Below, piece after piece: positions 10,640 to 21,726 of a stretch of 64,000 bases of DNA. Position 1 is the stretch's first letter. The number at the start of each line of letters is the position of its first letter. The stretch is from Guyanagaster necrorhizus (Eukaryota > Basidiomycota > Agaricomycetes > Agaricales > Physalacriaceae), in assembly GCF_019112545.1 (NCBI RefSeq), contig NW_025064897.1, positions 429,336 through 493,335 on the forward strand, written 5' to 3'. The notes beneath the pieces are model-generated. The model made no database searches and was not told where the DNA came from. It saw nothing but the letters and a program-made list of their open reading frames with translations. A program made the translations under genes and the position numbers.

Positions 10640-13600
10640 AGGCCCAGATCATCAAACTTTAGAAGAAAGAAGAAAATCTCAGCACCAAAATGAAAGTGGA
10701 GGAAGTAAAAGATGAGGCTGGTCAGTGAGTGATTCTACTGAACTAGCCAAAGGACTTCACAGTGTGCAAACCATAGCTGCTAGTCAGACTAATAGTATCT
10801 CTGTAGTTACTCCTATGCCTGTCCTACCTATGCATTTGAATATACCCTAGACATCTACTCCATGCACTAAAGAATCACAGAAAGAAGAAACTCAAATGCC
10901 CAAGAGCTGAACAAGGGCAGTGAGCCCCTCTATATGGCTCAAACCATTTGATACCAAATAAACATGGAGAGCCATCAAAAAAGCCAAGGACAAGGCAATG
11001 GCTAAAGCCATATTAAAGAATTGGATTCACAAAACACAAGTTGAAGAAGTGATTAATGGAATGATTGAAGGAATAAAGGAAGCTGAGAGGTGTCATGCCC
11101 TGGAATGGCTCAATGAGCTTTGAGAATCATGAAAATTCATTTGTCAGTCCAAAATGCCTGGACAGGACTTACTAGTCAAAGCTCAGATTGAGACACTTAT
11201 ATCATGATCAATCTATATGGTAACTGCCCTAATCAACAGTGGCTGCATGAGAAGCTCAATCAACTGGGCATTTGTAGAACAACACAAACTCTCCACCAGA
11301 ACCACTGCAGCTCCAATCCCTGTTTACAATGTCGATGGAACAAAAAACCAAGCTAGTTCGATAACTGAGTTTGTCAAACTCAGGTTTACAATCAGTGACC
11401 ACTCTGAAAGGATTGATCTCATAGTAACTGATCTAAGAACTAAGGAAGTCTTCCTTGGTCACAACTGGCTAATCAGGCATAACCTGCTGATTAACTGAAA
11501 GACTGGAAAAATAACCTTCACATACTGCAAATGCTGAAAGCTCTCATTTGAGTTACAAGATGAGGATCCAGAGGATCAGTGGGATGAAGAAATAGAGGAT
11601 GAAGAGACCATCTTGGCCATTGACATATAGCATGAAATACACATTTATCTTGTACACTATGCAAACCATTTGGCTGCTAAAGTGAATGAATGGAAAAAGG
11701 AGAAGACATTCAAAGAAATGGTGCCTGAATGAGCATGTGACTACAAGAACTTGTTCAAGAAAGAGAGTTTTGATAAGCTACCAGAACTGAAGCAATGGGA
11801 TCATGTGATCAAACTGATCCCAAATGCTAATGCTAATCTAAATTGCAAAATCTATCCCCTTGGCAACTATGAACAATAGAAACTCGACAAGTTCCTGAAT
11901 GAAAATCTGTCTAGCAGACAAATCTGACCATCCAAGTCCCTGATGGCCTCACCATTTTTCTTTGTCAAGAAGAAAGACAGTAAACTCTGACCAGTCCAAG
12001 ACTATTGGAAACTTAATAAAATGACAATCAAGAACTGCTATCTGCTTTTGCTAATTTTGGAACTGATGAATAAACTACAGGGGGCCAGATACTATACTAA
12101 GCTCAATATCCATTGGGGATATAACAACATCCACATCAAGAAGGGTGATGAGTGGAAAGCAGCCTTTCACACTAACTGCAGACTGTTTGAGCTGATAGTG
12201 ATATTCTTTGGACTCACCAACTCTCCAGCCACATTCCAGTGAATGATAAACAATATTTTTAAGGACCTCATCTCCATCAGAAAGGTCACCATTTACCTCA
12301 ACAACATTCTAATCATGTCAAAAACAAAGGAGGAGCACAGAAGGCTAGTATGACAGGTATTAGCCCTGATGAGAAAGCATAAAATGTTCCTCAAGGTGGA
12401 GAAGTGCAAATTTGAGGTACTTGAGACAGAGTACCTTGGGGTCATCATCAGCAAGGAGAGTATTCAAATAGACTCCATCAAGATTGCAGGAGTAATAAAG
12501 TGGCCAGAGCCAACCAGGAAGAAAGAACTTCAATCTTTCCTCAGGTTCACAAACTTTTATTGATGATTTATCCAGGATTACAGCAAGATCATCCAACCAA
12601 TAATCCAATTAACAGGTAATGCTCTCTGGGCTTGGGGCCTCTCCCAGCAGACCATCTTTGATGACCTAAAAAGGTGACTTGCTGAGGATGTAGTTCTTGT
12701 GATTCCCACTCAAGAAGAGAGATTCTGAGTAGAGGCTGATTCAAGTGAGAGTGCAATAGATGCAGTACTGTCTCAGGAACAAGATGGGAAGTGGCACCCC
12801 ATTGCATTCTTTTCCAAAGTGCTCACCATCACCAAACAGAACTATGAGATTTATGATAAAGAACTACTGGCTATCATGCTCACCTTGGAAGAATGGCAAC
12901 ATTATCTGATCAGGGCTGCAGAGGTTTTTGAGATCTGGACAGACCACCAGAATCTATGATACTTTCAACAGCTACAAAAACTGAATCAACAACAAGCCTA
13001 ATAAGTCACTGAGCTCAGTCAATATCAGTACACCCTCTATTACAAGGCAGGAGTTGCCAACAAGGCTGATCTGCTTTCTCATCATGCTGATCATGATCAA
13101 AGGGAAAATGATAATGAGGGTGTCACATTATTAAAGCCTGAACACTTCAGGGTAATGATAATGCCAACAGAGGAGAAAATCCATGAAAGGATCAAGAGTG
13201 CAATCCATGACATCTGCAAGTGAGACCAATAGGTTGCACTATTGCTGAATCATGAAAAAAGAATGATGAAGGAGGAAGGATTGATTCACTACAATAGATG
13301 AATCTACATACCAAGAGACCAAAATCTCCATGGCAAAATCATTGTTATCTGCTATGACTATGCAACAGCTGGCCCCTCAGGCATCACCAAGACCAAGGAA
13401 CTTATGCTATGGGAATACTGGTGGCCAAAAATAGGCAATGATATCACCCAATATATCAAAGCCTGTGAAGTATGCCAGAGGGGAAAATCATCAACACAGC
13501 CTCAAGCTGCACCTCTGCATCCCAATGAAGTCCTGTCATCACCATGGACCTATATTTCAGTGAATATAGTCATCAGATTACCTAAATGTAATGGCTATAA

Positions 13601-14640
13601 CACCATCATCATCATCATCATTGATCATTTCTCAAAAGTGATCATTTCAATCACCTGCTTCACAGAGTTAACTTTGGAGGGATGGGCTAAAATCTTATGC
13701 AATAAAGTATATGCCAAATATAGGATACCCCAAGTCATAATATCAGACTGTGGGCCACAATTTGTATCCAAGTTTTTGGATGACTTATACCAACTCCTTA
13801 GTATCAAATGGAACACCTCTACAGTGTACCACCCCCAAATAGATGGACAGACCAAATGTGTCAACCAAGAGATAGAAAAGTACCTCCAGCTGTTCATCAA
13901 TTACTGACAGGATGACTGAGTGGAGTGGCTGGCTCTCACAGCTTTTTAATACAACAACTATGTCTACTTAGCAATCAGCAAGACACCCTTCTTTATTAAC
14001 TATAGACAGCACCTCTATGTCAGTCACACAGAACAATATCATACTTCAACCTCCACATTCTCAGACTTCACCACCACAATGATGAAGATCTATAATGAAA
14101 CAAAGTCAGCACTCAAAAAGGCAGCATCAACAATGAAGGTGCAATATGACAAACACTATCATATTGCACACTTGTATGCTATCAATGATAAAGCCTGGCT
14201 AGACACTACAAACCTTCACTTTTCATACCCTAAATGAAAGCTTGCCAACAAGAGAACAGATCCATTTCCTATCCTCAAAAAGATCAGGAGTTCCACATAT
14301 AAACTCCAACTATCTGCATCTTAGAAAATACATGATATATTCAATGAAACACTACTCTCACTATACATTGCACCTGCATTTCTGAACTAGGAGCAACTAC
14401 CACCACCACCCCCAGACCTTATCAATGATAAAGAAAATTATGAAATCAATCAGGTTCTGAACTACAGACTATGAAAAATTAGAGCAAAAAATAGTGAAAT
14501 GATAACAACAGTTGATTATTTGGTCAGCTAGAAGGGATATGGACCTGAATCCAATCAGTGGATTAACAAAAAACTCATGAATGCAGATGAGACCATATAT
14601 GACTATGAATTATCCCTAACTTAAGCCATCAAGACAATGG
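10640..14640 (+). pseudogene. Copy A pol (decayed): protease, RT, RNase H, integrase, chromodomain
   Basis: Domains in order: protease at 11217-11498 (LINSGCMRSSIN, active-site DSG changed to NSG); RT at about 11940-12560 with VTIYLNNILIMS, both catalytic aspartates of YLDD changed to Asn; RNase H at about 12720-13100 ([14 protein letters not shown]); integrase at about 13270-14100 with a Zn-binding region (CEVCQRGK) and the core pieces IISDCGPQFVSKFLDDLY and NQEIEKYLQ; chromodomain at about 14440-14640 (YLVS.KGYGPESNQW.NKKLMNADETIYDY). Many stops. Protease and RT are in one frame, offset -1 from the gag frame. Non-functional. Confidence 0.88.
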
Positions 14641-14644
14641 TCTT

Positions 14645-14654
14645 AAGGAGGGGG
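14645..14654 (+). other. Polypurine tract of copy A
   Basis: AAGGAGGGGG immediately upstream of the 3' LTR (three bases between), the expected plus-strand DNA primer site. Copy D shows the matching CCCCCTC beside its 3' LTR on the other strand (37391-37397). Confidence 0.75.
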
Positions 14655-14657
14655 TAA

Positions 14658-15115
14658 TATTATGATTTTTCATCTTATTCTGTCCTTCAACCCCTGTTGG
14701 TGCTTAGTCAGAGTGCTAAGACAAGCACTTAAGACCATGGGATAAGGCTTAGTCATCACAACTAGCCAAGTGAGTCATTGTCTTTCAATGTGATGATGTT
14801 GCTCAATGATGCACAACTATCCTTTTGTGTACAATAATGATACCCAATGACAATGAACACAATAGACTCAGAAACATACAATAGGCAGTAGTATTATTAG
14901 CAGACCTTATACAGTATTTAAGAAAGCTCACTCTTGCTAGTAATCCTCAGCTTCAAGCTAAAGTTTATCCTTATACCATTCTATACTTGAGCCAATTCTA
15001 AGGCCTTATCTCACTCAGATCAAGGAGCACATCAGTGAATTCAATCAACTGCCCAAAGTGTAAGGCAGTTTCTGCCTATCATGTGTTTCCATTTATGTGA
15101 CACTTGGGTCTAACA
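14658..15115 (+). repeat. 3' LTR of copy A
   Basis: 458 bp, TATTATGATTTTTC...GGGTCTAACA (the first TG decayed to TA). Uninterrupted, so it supplies the empty site of the solo LTR found in the 5' LTR. Followed by the GGCTC duplication at 15116-15120. Confidence 0.92.
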
Positions 15116-15120
15116 GGCTC

Positions 15121-15951
15121 ACTCTGCTTGAGTGGTGATGATATAGTAGTTATCAAGTGGTTCTTCTAGGCTGTAGTTTCATGGGCTTCTTTCTAGGCTG
15201 AGCTGAGCACAAAGCCCTCTGCTCAAGTTGACTCAGGCTATGAGTCTCTCACTTCTTCACTCTAGCAGATTCTCATTGTTTGACCAGAGGTCAGTGGCCT
15301 CATGACTACTATAGTCAGTGTAGACTAATAAGGCTGGGCTTCCAGCTGGTGTAGCATAGAGAGAGTTGTGGTCTGAGTTTGGAGATATACATTGGGATTC
15401 TAAAGCTATCTGAGTGGCATCAAGGGAGTCCCAAACATGATCTCCAATCTCATGCTCTGACAGAGCCATAGAAGAGTCAGAGAATGGCTCATTATCAAAG
15501 AAGTCATCAGAGAGATCTTCATCTTTATAGTTTGAGACCAAAGAGAACTCTGACAGGACCTATGGGTTTTTAAAGCCTGTGAGGTGAGTATTATTGTTTC
15601 TATTTGATCAGATAGTCCTGGAAGATATCAGTGTCCCTCCTCTTCTTTCTCAGTACTCTACATATTTGTTCTGCTAGGCTCAGCTCTGAGTATGGGTCTG
15701 GACAGGGGCTGAAAGAAGGCTCTGACAGAGATGGGAATATTGTGAAAGAGGAGGTTGGATATGACATTTTATAGAATCTGCTATACTTGTTGAAAAGCTT
15801 GATAGTGTCTGACTATCCAAGTGGTTACTGATTGTCATCCTTGGCAAAGTTATATGATAGCTAACAAGCCTAGAAGCATTCTGATGATGGAAGCTAATAG
15901 CTTAAAGAAGTCATTGGTGAGATCTGGAGATGTGATGTTAGTGGGTGGCAT
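15121..15951 (-). pseudogene. Copy B gag remnant, N-terminal part
   Basis: Continuation of B's gag on the far side of inserted copy A. The likely start codon is at 15951 (MPPTNITSPDL...FFKLLASIIR), which parallels A's start at 7438. An open piece at 15257-15541 is acidic and serine-rich (DEDLSDDFFDNEPFSDSS). No function is assigned to this N-terminal extension. Confidence 0.6.
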
Positions 15952-16009
15952 TTGGTTTTCTTTATGCTTATTGTGTGTAAGGAAAGAGAAGTGTAAGCTT
16001 TGAGCTAAT

Positions 16010-16454
16010 TGTTAAGCCCAAGTGACATGTGATCTAAAACACATGATAAACAGATGCTGTATTGTATTTGTACAGTCATATCTGAGTTCACTATATGTGT
16101 CTATATGATGTTGTGTTCCAAGGCCTTGCAGTTGGCTTGAGATAGAATGGTGAAGTATAAACTTTAGCTCAAAGCTGGGGTTATACAGTGAGAGCTATTC
16201 TACTTATATACTAGTTGTCTGTCAAGATATTAATACTACTGCTAATTGTATCTGTTTGAGTCTTTGTGCTTCTTGTCCTTAAGCATTGCTACTGTCCACA
16301 AAAGAGTTGTTGTGCATTGTCATATCAGAAGACAATAGTGGATTCAGCTTGTTGTGCTGACTAAGCCTATCCCATGATTCTAAGTGCTGGCTTAGATGCT
16401 CTGACTAAGCATAAATAGGGGTAAAAACATAGAAAAGATGGAAAAATCATAATA
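16010..16454 (-). repeat. 5' LTR of copy B (family 1)
   Basis: 445 bp, TGTTAAGCCC...CATAATA on the plus strand. On the minus strand it has a TATATAAG box and AGCTTTGAGCTAA (plus 16164-16176), exactly complementary to the primer site at 15996-16008. It is the outer right boundary of the left transposon nest. Confidence 0.85.
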
Positions 16455-17349
16455 GTGAGTATGCAATAGTCTCCTCACAAGGCTTTAAGAAAGAGTAGAA
16501 AAATATGAGTATAAAATATAGTCTCATATTCATAGTTCAGCCACAGTGGATTTACTTATAAACATGTATTAGCTCTCTTGCAGCTTCATCATGACTTTAC
16601 ATATATACATTAAGAGTTTATAACAGTCTTGTCTGAGTCAGTGAGTCTGGCTGCTGAGTCTATATAAAAACCTGATGTTTAAACAAGAAACACTAGTATT
16701 GCATGACTCTATATGAGTATATCTGATTGAGAGTCTGTGATTTGGGGCTAGACAACTCTAGTTACCTGAATGTTAGGAGAGAAGCCTGCAGATCTAGCCT
16801 AGCAAGCCACTTTATTATATATTTGAACTCAAATGCATCTTTAACTTCTTGCAGATGAATAGAGCTGCATACTGGTCTGTATTCATGTTGACCATCTATA
16901 TTTCTATAAGTGACTCAATTTTGATGCTAAATGCTATGAGCATAATATAACTTGCATTTCAATATCTTTAAAACATATTCTGGATGTGAAATTGCAAAAA
17001 TTTTCAGGGTTTGCTGGATGATATTGTAGTGCCTTGCACATTATACTTTGCATCATAAGAGCAATGATTGAGCAATGACACTATGAATAGGATTATGATA
17101 TACAAAATCAAGGCAGTGTTCCTAGTTCTATGCATATTGCATGTATAAACCCATGACTTGATTCAATTCCACCATACTGTACATTGATATTGCTACATGC
17201 ATGCCACCAGCCTCTGCATCACACCCACTTCAACTTCCAACTCCCAATGCACTAAGTCACCCATTAGATTCCATCAGCTCTGGCTGCTCACCTCAGTCAA
17301 GATAAATACATTCAGTCATTTCTTCCTCCAGTGAGGTTCAGGAATCATA
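16455..17349. other. Decayed AT-rich stretch without a recognisable gene
   Basis: CpG-poor, stop-rich sequence between the transposon nest and the gene island. I find no open frame that I can assign. From 17191 about 95 bases resemble the 5' end of family-2 LTRs (TGCTACATGCATGCCACC, then a loosely similar CCATTAGATTCCATCAGCTC), probably an old truncated LTR relic. Confidence 0.5.
17191..17285 (+). repeat. Truncated family-2 LTR relic
   Basis: TGCTACATGCATGCCACCAG matches the family-2 LTR start, and similarity then fades over about 95 bp. No 3' end, TATA or duplication is visible. Confidence 0.5.
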
Positions 17350-17359
17350 GACAGGTACC

Positions 17360-17830
17360 AGTGGTAGCAGACACCAGCATAACACTGGTCCATCTGAGCT
17401 CAAAAGAGATGTATGGAACAAGTGGAAAGAGGGTTTTGAAGCCAATGTCATTGGGTAGGTGGACAAGATAGTGATACACTGTTTTCACTGCTGTTTCCAT
17501 TGCATTCTCTTGGAGGTTGACAAAGTAGGTAATGATGCAGGTAATCCAGAGGATGAAGTCATAGTAGATGATAGATTTTTGGAGCTGGCTATATCAGATA
17601 GATAGTATATGTATGAGAGGTTGGTGATATATATATCCTGAGAAGTGATAGAGCTATAGATGGCTTTCTATGTTCAGTTGATGCTGGGGCAAGTAGTCAT
17701 GAATGACTTCTGGATGTAGGATGGCATTTCAGAGTATCAGACCTCATATATGATTTTCTCTACAAGCTCTGGAGGAAAGGTGGTCATAGCAAAAGCGCAA
17801 GAGGAAATTAGGTGGTTTGAGATGCTGCCA
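17360..17830 (-). pseudogene. Decayed F-box-like hypothetical protein fragment
   Basis: Reading the minus strand across frame breaks gives FPPELVEKIIYEV, SEMPSYIQKSFMTTCPSIN, SITSQDIYITNLSYIYYLSDIA, then in another frame KSIIYYDFILWIT and ETAVKTVYHYLVHLPN. The opening resembles an F-box start (LPPEL..KI), and the whole resembles a large family of uncharacterised agaricomycete proteins as I remember it; no search was possible. It has stops and shifts and has lost most CpG, like the neighbouring transposons. Function unknown. The alternative is a chance patchwork, but the continuity over more than 130 residues argues against that. Confidence 0.5.
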
Positions 17831-18160
17831 TATAAAAAGGGTGTCATTCAGAGACACAAGGTCTCAATGTATGATAGTGTAGATTTGCCATTTACTATTA
17901 TAGGATTATATTCACACCATGACGCTAGGTCTGAGGGGTTGCACCCTACGGAAGTATGCTGAATCAGTTTGGTCCAAAGAGTGTTCGGTACCGTAACTAG
18001 CACAAGCATGTCTGCTAAGAAGGAAACTAACTAGAATAAACATCCTTCCTCCCTCCAATCAGGAATGGCCGGGTCTACATGGACGTTGAGCATCAGAACA
18101 GCCGAACCTGTGAATTCACATGCAATGTCTCATCGAGATCGAACATCCTATTGCGTCTGT

Positions 18161-21100
18161 TTAAAGAATATCAACCAATCCTCGACGTGAAGAAATGATT
18201 CCGACTACTTTGGCTTCAAAGTCAAGCAAGGAACCCGACCTCGTGGCCACCAAATCACTAGCATCATCCTCGACACCGAGGAGGGTTTCAACATTAGCTG
18301 ACCCCAATGCCAAGACCTCAGACTTCGACAACGCCGCATGCGCCTCCAAACCCGCCTATTTATTGATCAGATACAAGTTCCTTAGACAGAAGCAAAGCCA
18401 CTCGCCCAGGCAACATCAAACCGCATGTTCCTCACAGACCATGTACCGCTGCTTCCGATACCGACGGTTACATTATGTGCTTGTAAAACACCAATGACAC
18501 TATCCTCGCTCAAAGGAGGCCCTGGAAGACTAGATCTTCATGAGACACTATGATATCACATTTTTCATTTGGACTCACATTCTCCGAAGCTCCCATCGGG
18601 CTGGGAATGGCCGCGATGGTACCACAACGACGCCAATACCAGCATTTCCAATTTCGGCTGCAAGAAGGTGAGCTTCCGCGGCACCTGCGAACGTCACCCG
18701 TAACGGAATACCGGTAGTCCTTTCTATTTCGGACTTGAGCCGTATCAACGAGGTCATGATGTCGGCGTTGTCGACATCAATAACGAGCGGGATTATGCCC
18801 TATGAAAAAAAGAATGAGAATCCATCCACACAAGCCAGTAGCACATACAGCCACGACGCGATTGAACTGAGTCCCGAGATCACCGCTTCCACCCCCCAAT
18901 AATAGACGGCGCAGTGTAGCGATCTGAGTACTGACGCCGATCGGAGAACTGAGGGAAACAATGACATGCAGAGCAGTCACATCCTGAACCACAGCCCCCT
19001 TTTGCAACTTGTGTGCAGAACCCGTAGAGAACGCCGCTGTCAACCCGGATATCAGCCCGGGTGCAACAGGTGCTACGATGGCCGTGGTTACGCCGCCGCG
19101 GTATGCGAGCCTGCATCCTACGTTAGCCAAAATCATTCAAAGAAGGAAAGTAAACTCGCAAGCTATCTCTTGCGGCAAATTGTAGCCCATCCGAGGCCCG
19201 AATGACTGCATCATCTCCACCTAGAATGCTTGGAACCTTAGATAACAGTGGTCCTATTACTGGGCCATCATTGGTGCTTGCTTCACCGGCAATATGGCCC
19301 AGACCCAGTGCGCTGCCAAAAGATACAAGTCCCGGACTGCGGAAAGAAATTCAGTCAAAATCCGAAGCAACAGAGAGCTGCGAACATACGCCACAGAGCC
19401 GCCGGCGAGATCTACCACAACGGCGTCATCATAGGAGCTTTCAGCCAGACAAGTGGCTTCGACACCTGAGCAGATGGTCTTGCCGGCCTCTACCACTAAA
19501 ACACCCGCTTCATTGGAATTTTGAGCAGAAAATGTGTGCTTGACTCTGTGATGGTCTCGTATATAGACGTCTGAAACATTAACGAAAACAACAGTTTCTG
19601 AAGTAGTTTGCTTCGTCTCCAAAGGAGGTAGGCCGTCATGTTTGAGCGTTTCCGCAGTCTCCTTATCGAAGTTGGGGGTCTTTGGAACGCTTTGTAATTG
19701 GGAGGGCTTTGGATTAGAATATGGTTCTTCGATTTGTGCAATTCCATCAATGTAGACCTGCTTTGGGGTAGCGCCAATAGCAAGAGGGTGGCTATCCCAG
19801 ACGACGATATCTGTGCAGAAGCAAAGTAAAATCACTGCAGTTGCACTTCATTTAGAGATTTTTTACCAGCATCATAGCCCTCTTTGATGATACCTATTCT
19901 ATGGTCTTGTCCCATGACAGTTGCAGGAGTCGACGTCACGGATGCTAGCGCTAAATTATCTCCCAACCCATAGTAATGCGCTTGTTGAGCTTCATGAAGA
20001 AGATAGCGTGAATTCAAGACTGGGTGATCACTCTGTAACAGAGATTATATAAGTAGGCAAGCGGGCTAACATATCAGAGTATCTTACCTTCATGACAACA
20101 TCGAGCCCGTTATCTGCCAAAATACGTGGTGCAAACTCTGACCCACGATACGCCTCGCGTTTATATCTGGCATTGGTGGCAAAAAGAGCGATCGCAGGTG
20201 GCTTGCCTAGAGAACAATCAGCAGAAATTGAGGGGCATAACATATCTCTAACCATAAGCTTTCTTTAGCAAGTCGGGAACTAGGTATGTTTCATGCGCGT
20301 GATGGAAAGCAGCAAGGGAGAATTTAAATTCATTGGTGAGCTGATGACCTTGTCAACAGAAACTTCTTTTCAATGTGCGGGACCAATCTTACACGGACGA
20401 TCCCATCCAGATCGACGGCTTCATAACAGTGATTTTGAACCTAGCTCAGAGTGAAAACAAGTACTTTTTATCGAAGAACCTACTAACCTTGACCCTGCCT
20501 CTTAATACATCAACGAGAGCCTCCCACTGTAATTCTCCCGGGAATGCACCTAAGCCTTGCCAGTTACCAATAAGCGCTTTCGCACAGTAGTCATCTTGTT
20601 GTTGTTTGATCTGGCGAGCCTTTTCATATCTAGAGACGTCCATGAGACTTGACTATGAATAGATTTATAGTTAGGAACAGCATACCCATTCCGGAGCGCC
20701 CATATAGTGTCCATGCGTGTGCCAGAATATACCCGACCTAAAGAAGATTAGGTATTTTCGAGGGATGTTCAAGCAAGACGTACTGGGGTTTTCTCCTGCA
20801 ATGCAATTATACATGTTATTAATACTTATTATGTCTTCGCGAAAGAATTGCTCCAACGGCACATACCACACGCGTGCTTCATTTGCCGCCACCGAGGCGG
20901 CAAGGACGGGTCTACATCAGTATTATTGATAGAGAAAGGTGGCTCTAACAGCATAGACGATGGCGATCGTTCAGCTGTGGGACGCAACTTGATCACGAAC
21001 CCTTGTCCCCCAATGCCATTGGCAGATCCGGGAAGAACAAGAGCTGTGGTAACACCGCCAGAGATGGAAAGACGGTATGAGTCATCATGTGTGTTAAGTC

Positions 21101-21726
21101 CGTCAAGACTGCGAAGCCATGGCTGAATGATACCATGGCGAGAGTTTGTATCACTTGCTCCTGACATATGGGGTGAACTGCCGACACCAATATGGGAATG
21201 AAGGTCGACGATTCTGAGATGACATAAGTCACAAAGTACACAGCCGATTGGCTTCATACCCTGGAGAAATCCATGCCCCGCCAAGATCATAGATGACAAG
21301 GTCCTGCGTCATATATGGAGCCAGTACATAAGAATCAACGGCTCCGACTGCTTTGATGATACCCTTGTCCAGTAAGATGTCTCCTCTGACAACTTCAAGT
21401 CCATTTACGCATCCAGTCCAGATCGTCGCGTTCTTGAGCAAAGTAGCTTTCGTGCCGGGTACAAAACGATCCGATACAGTCCGCGAGTGGAAATCTGGCG
21501 GTGGACCTGCTGGCACATCAAGAGTTTTGCATTTCTGCAAAGTCTCTGCTGCGTGAATGGGAATATGCGTAGTTTTCTCCTTGGCCCAAAGAAGCCGTAG
21601 GGCCTGCGAAACGAACAACAGAAAGCAAACAGAGATTCCGGCAAAGAGTCGGGTGAAGACCGACGATTTCTTGCGTCTGTTGGACCGCTGAGGCGCATAA
21701 GGCGCTATCAAGACCTTTTCAGACAT
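18161..21726 (-). CDS. Membrane-anchored two-domain amidohydrolase (fungal family often annotated CE9)
   Basis: Intron-rich gene on the minus strand. The predicted start at 21726 (MSEKVLIAPYAP) is preferred to an in-frame ATG at 21774. The N-terminus is basic and followed by one membrane segment (TRLFAGISVCFLLFVSQAL), suggesting a type II membrane protein. Next comes an amidohydrolase entrance (ATLLKNATIWTG; DILLDKGIIKAVG) and the metal-binding motif VDLHSHIG (exon 2, 20867-21213). Then ENPS plus RVYSGTRMDTIW, HHAHETYLVPDLL and LNSRYLLHEAQQAHYYGLGDN, and a composite C-terminal strand region (DIVVWDSHPL). A second, degenerate amidohydrolase-like half follows (DLAGGSVAPGF; YRGGVTTAIVAPV). The end SGSLLDFEAKVVGIISSRRGLVDIL with TAA at 18161-18163 looks complete. 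Exon 1 is 21260-21726; exon 3 is a 12-nt microexon (20784-20795). Total about 900 residues. Substrate unknown. Confidence 0.85.
20784..20795 (-). other. 12-nt microexon of the amidohydrolase gene
   Basis: The bases coding GENPS are split: exon 2 ends ...TGT G, this exon gives GAGAAAACCCCA, and exon 4 (20686-20737) starts GTCGGGTAT. Flanking introns are 20796-20866 (GTATGT...TTGCAG, 71 nt) and 20738-20783 (GTACGT...CTTTAG, 46 nt). Only this splice pattern joins the reading frame and yields the expected family segment. Confidence 0.75.

Larger units (their letters stand above)
6420..15115 (+). mobile_element. Chromovirus family 1, copy A (complete structure)
   Basis: Full-length Ty3/gypsy element of 8696 bp including a 503-bp later insertion, so about 8193 bp originally. 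LTRs lie at 6420-7380 (interrupted) and 14658-15115. A 5-bp duplication GGCTC occurs at 6415-6419 and 15116-15120. Order inside: self-priming site (7382-7394), gag, protease, RT, RNase H, integrase, chromodomain, PPT, LTR, which is chromovirus organisation. It is inserted in copy B in the opposite orientation. Both gag and pol carry many stops, so it is inactive. Confidence 0.92.
1788..16454 (-). mobile_element. Chromovirus family 1, copy B (interrupted by copy A)
   Basis: Minus-strand Ty3/gypsy element with its 5' LTR at 16010-16454, gag running 15951 to 15121 and then 6414 to about 4083, and pol from about 4000 to 1788. It is split by complete copy A (6420-15115) with a GGCTC duplication, and its 3' end (RNase H onward) is cut by copy C at 1787/1788. 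It is the outermost and therefore oldest element in this part of the nest. All frames contain stops and CpG is nearly absent. Confidence 0.8.

Noticed and set aside
13600..13625. ATC/CAT trinucleotide run in copy A integrase as a microsatellite
   Set aside because: Short run coding for the isoleucine-rich integrase core strand (IIIIID); explained by coding sequence plus slight slippage.
18195..19543. Several plus-strand frames of 70-113 codons
   Set aside because: They are antisense shadows of the amidohydrolase exons, without recognisable domains or start context.
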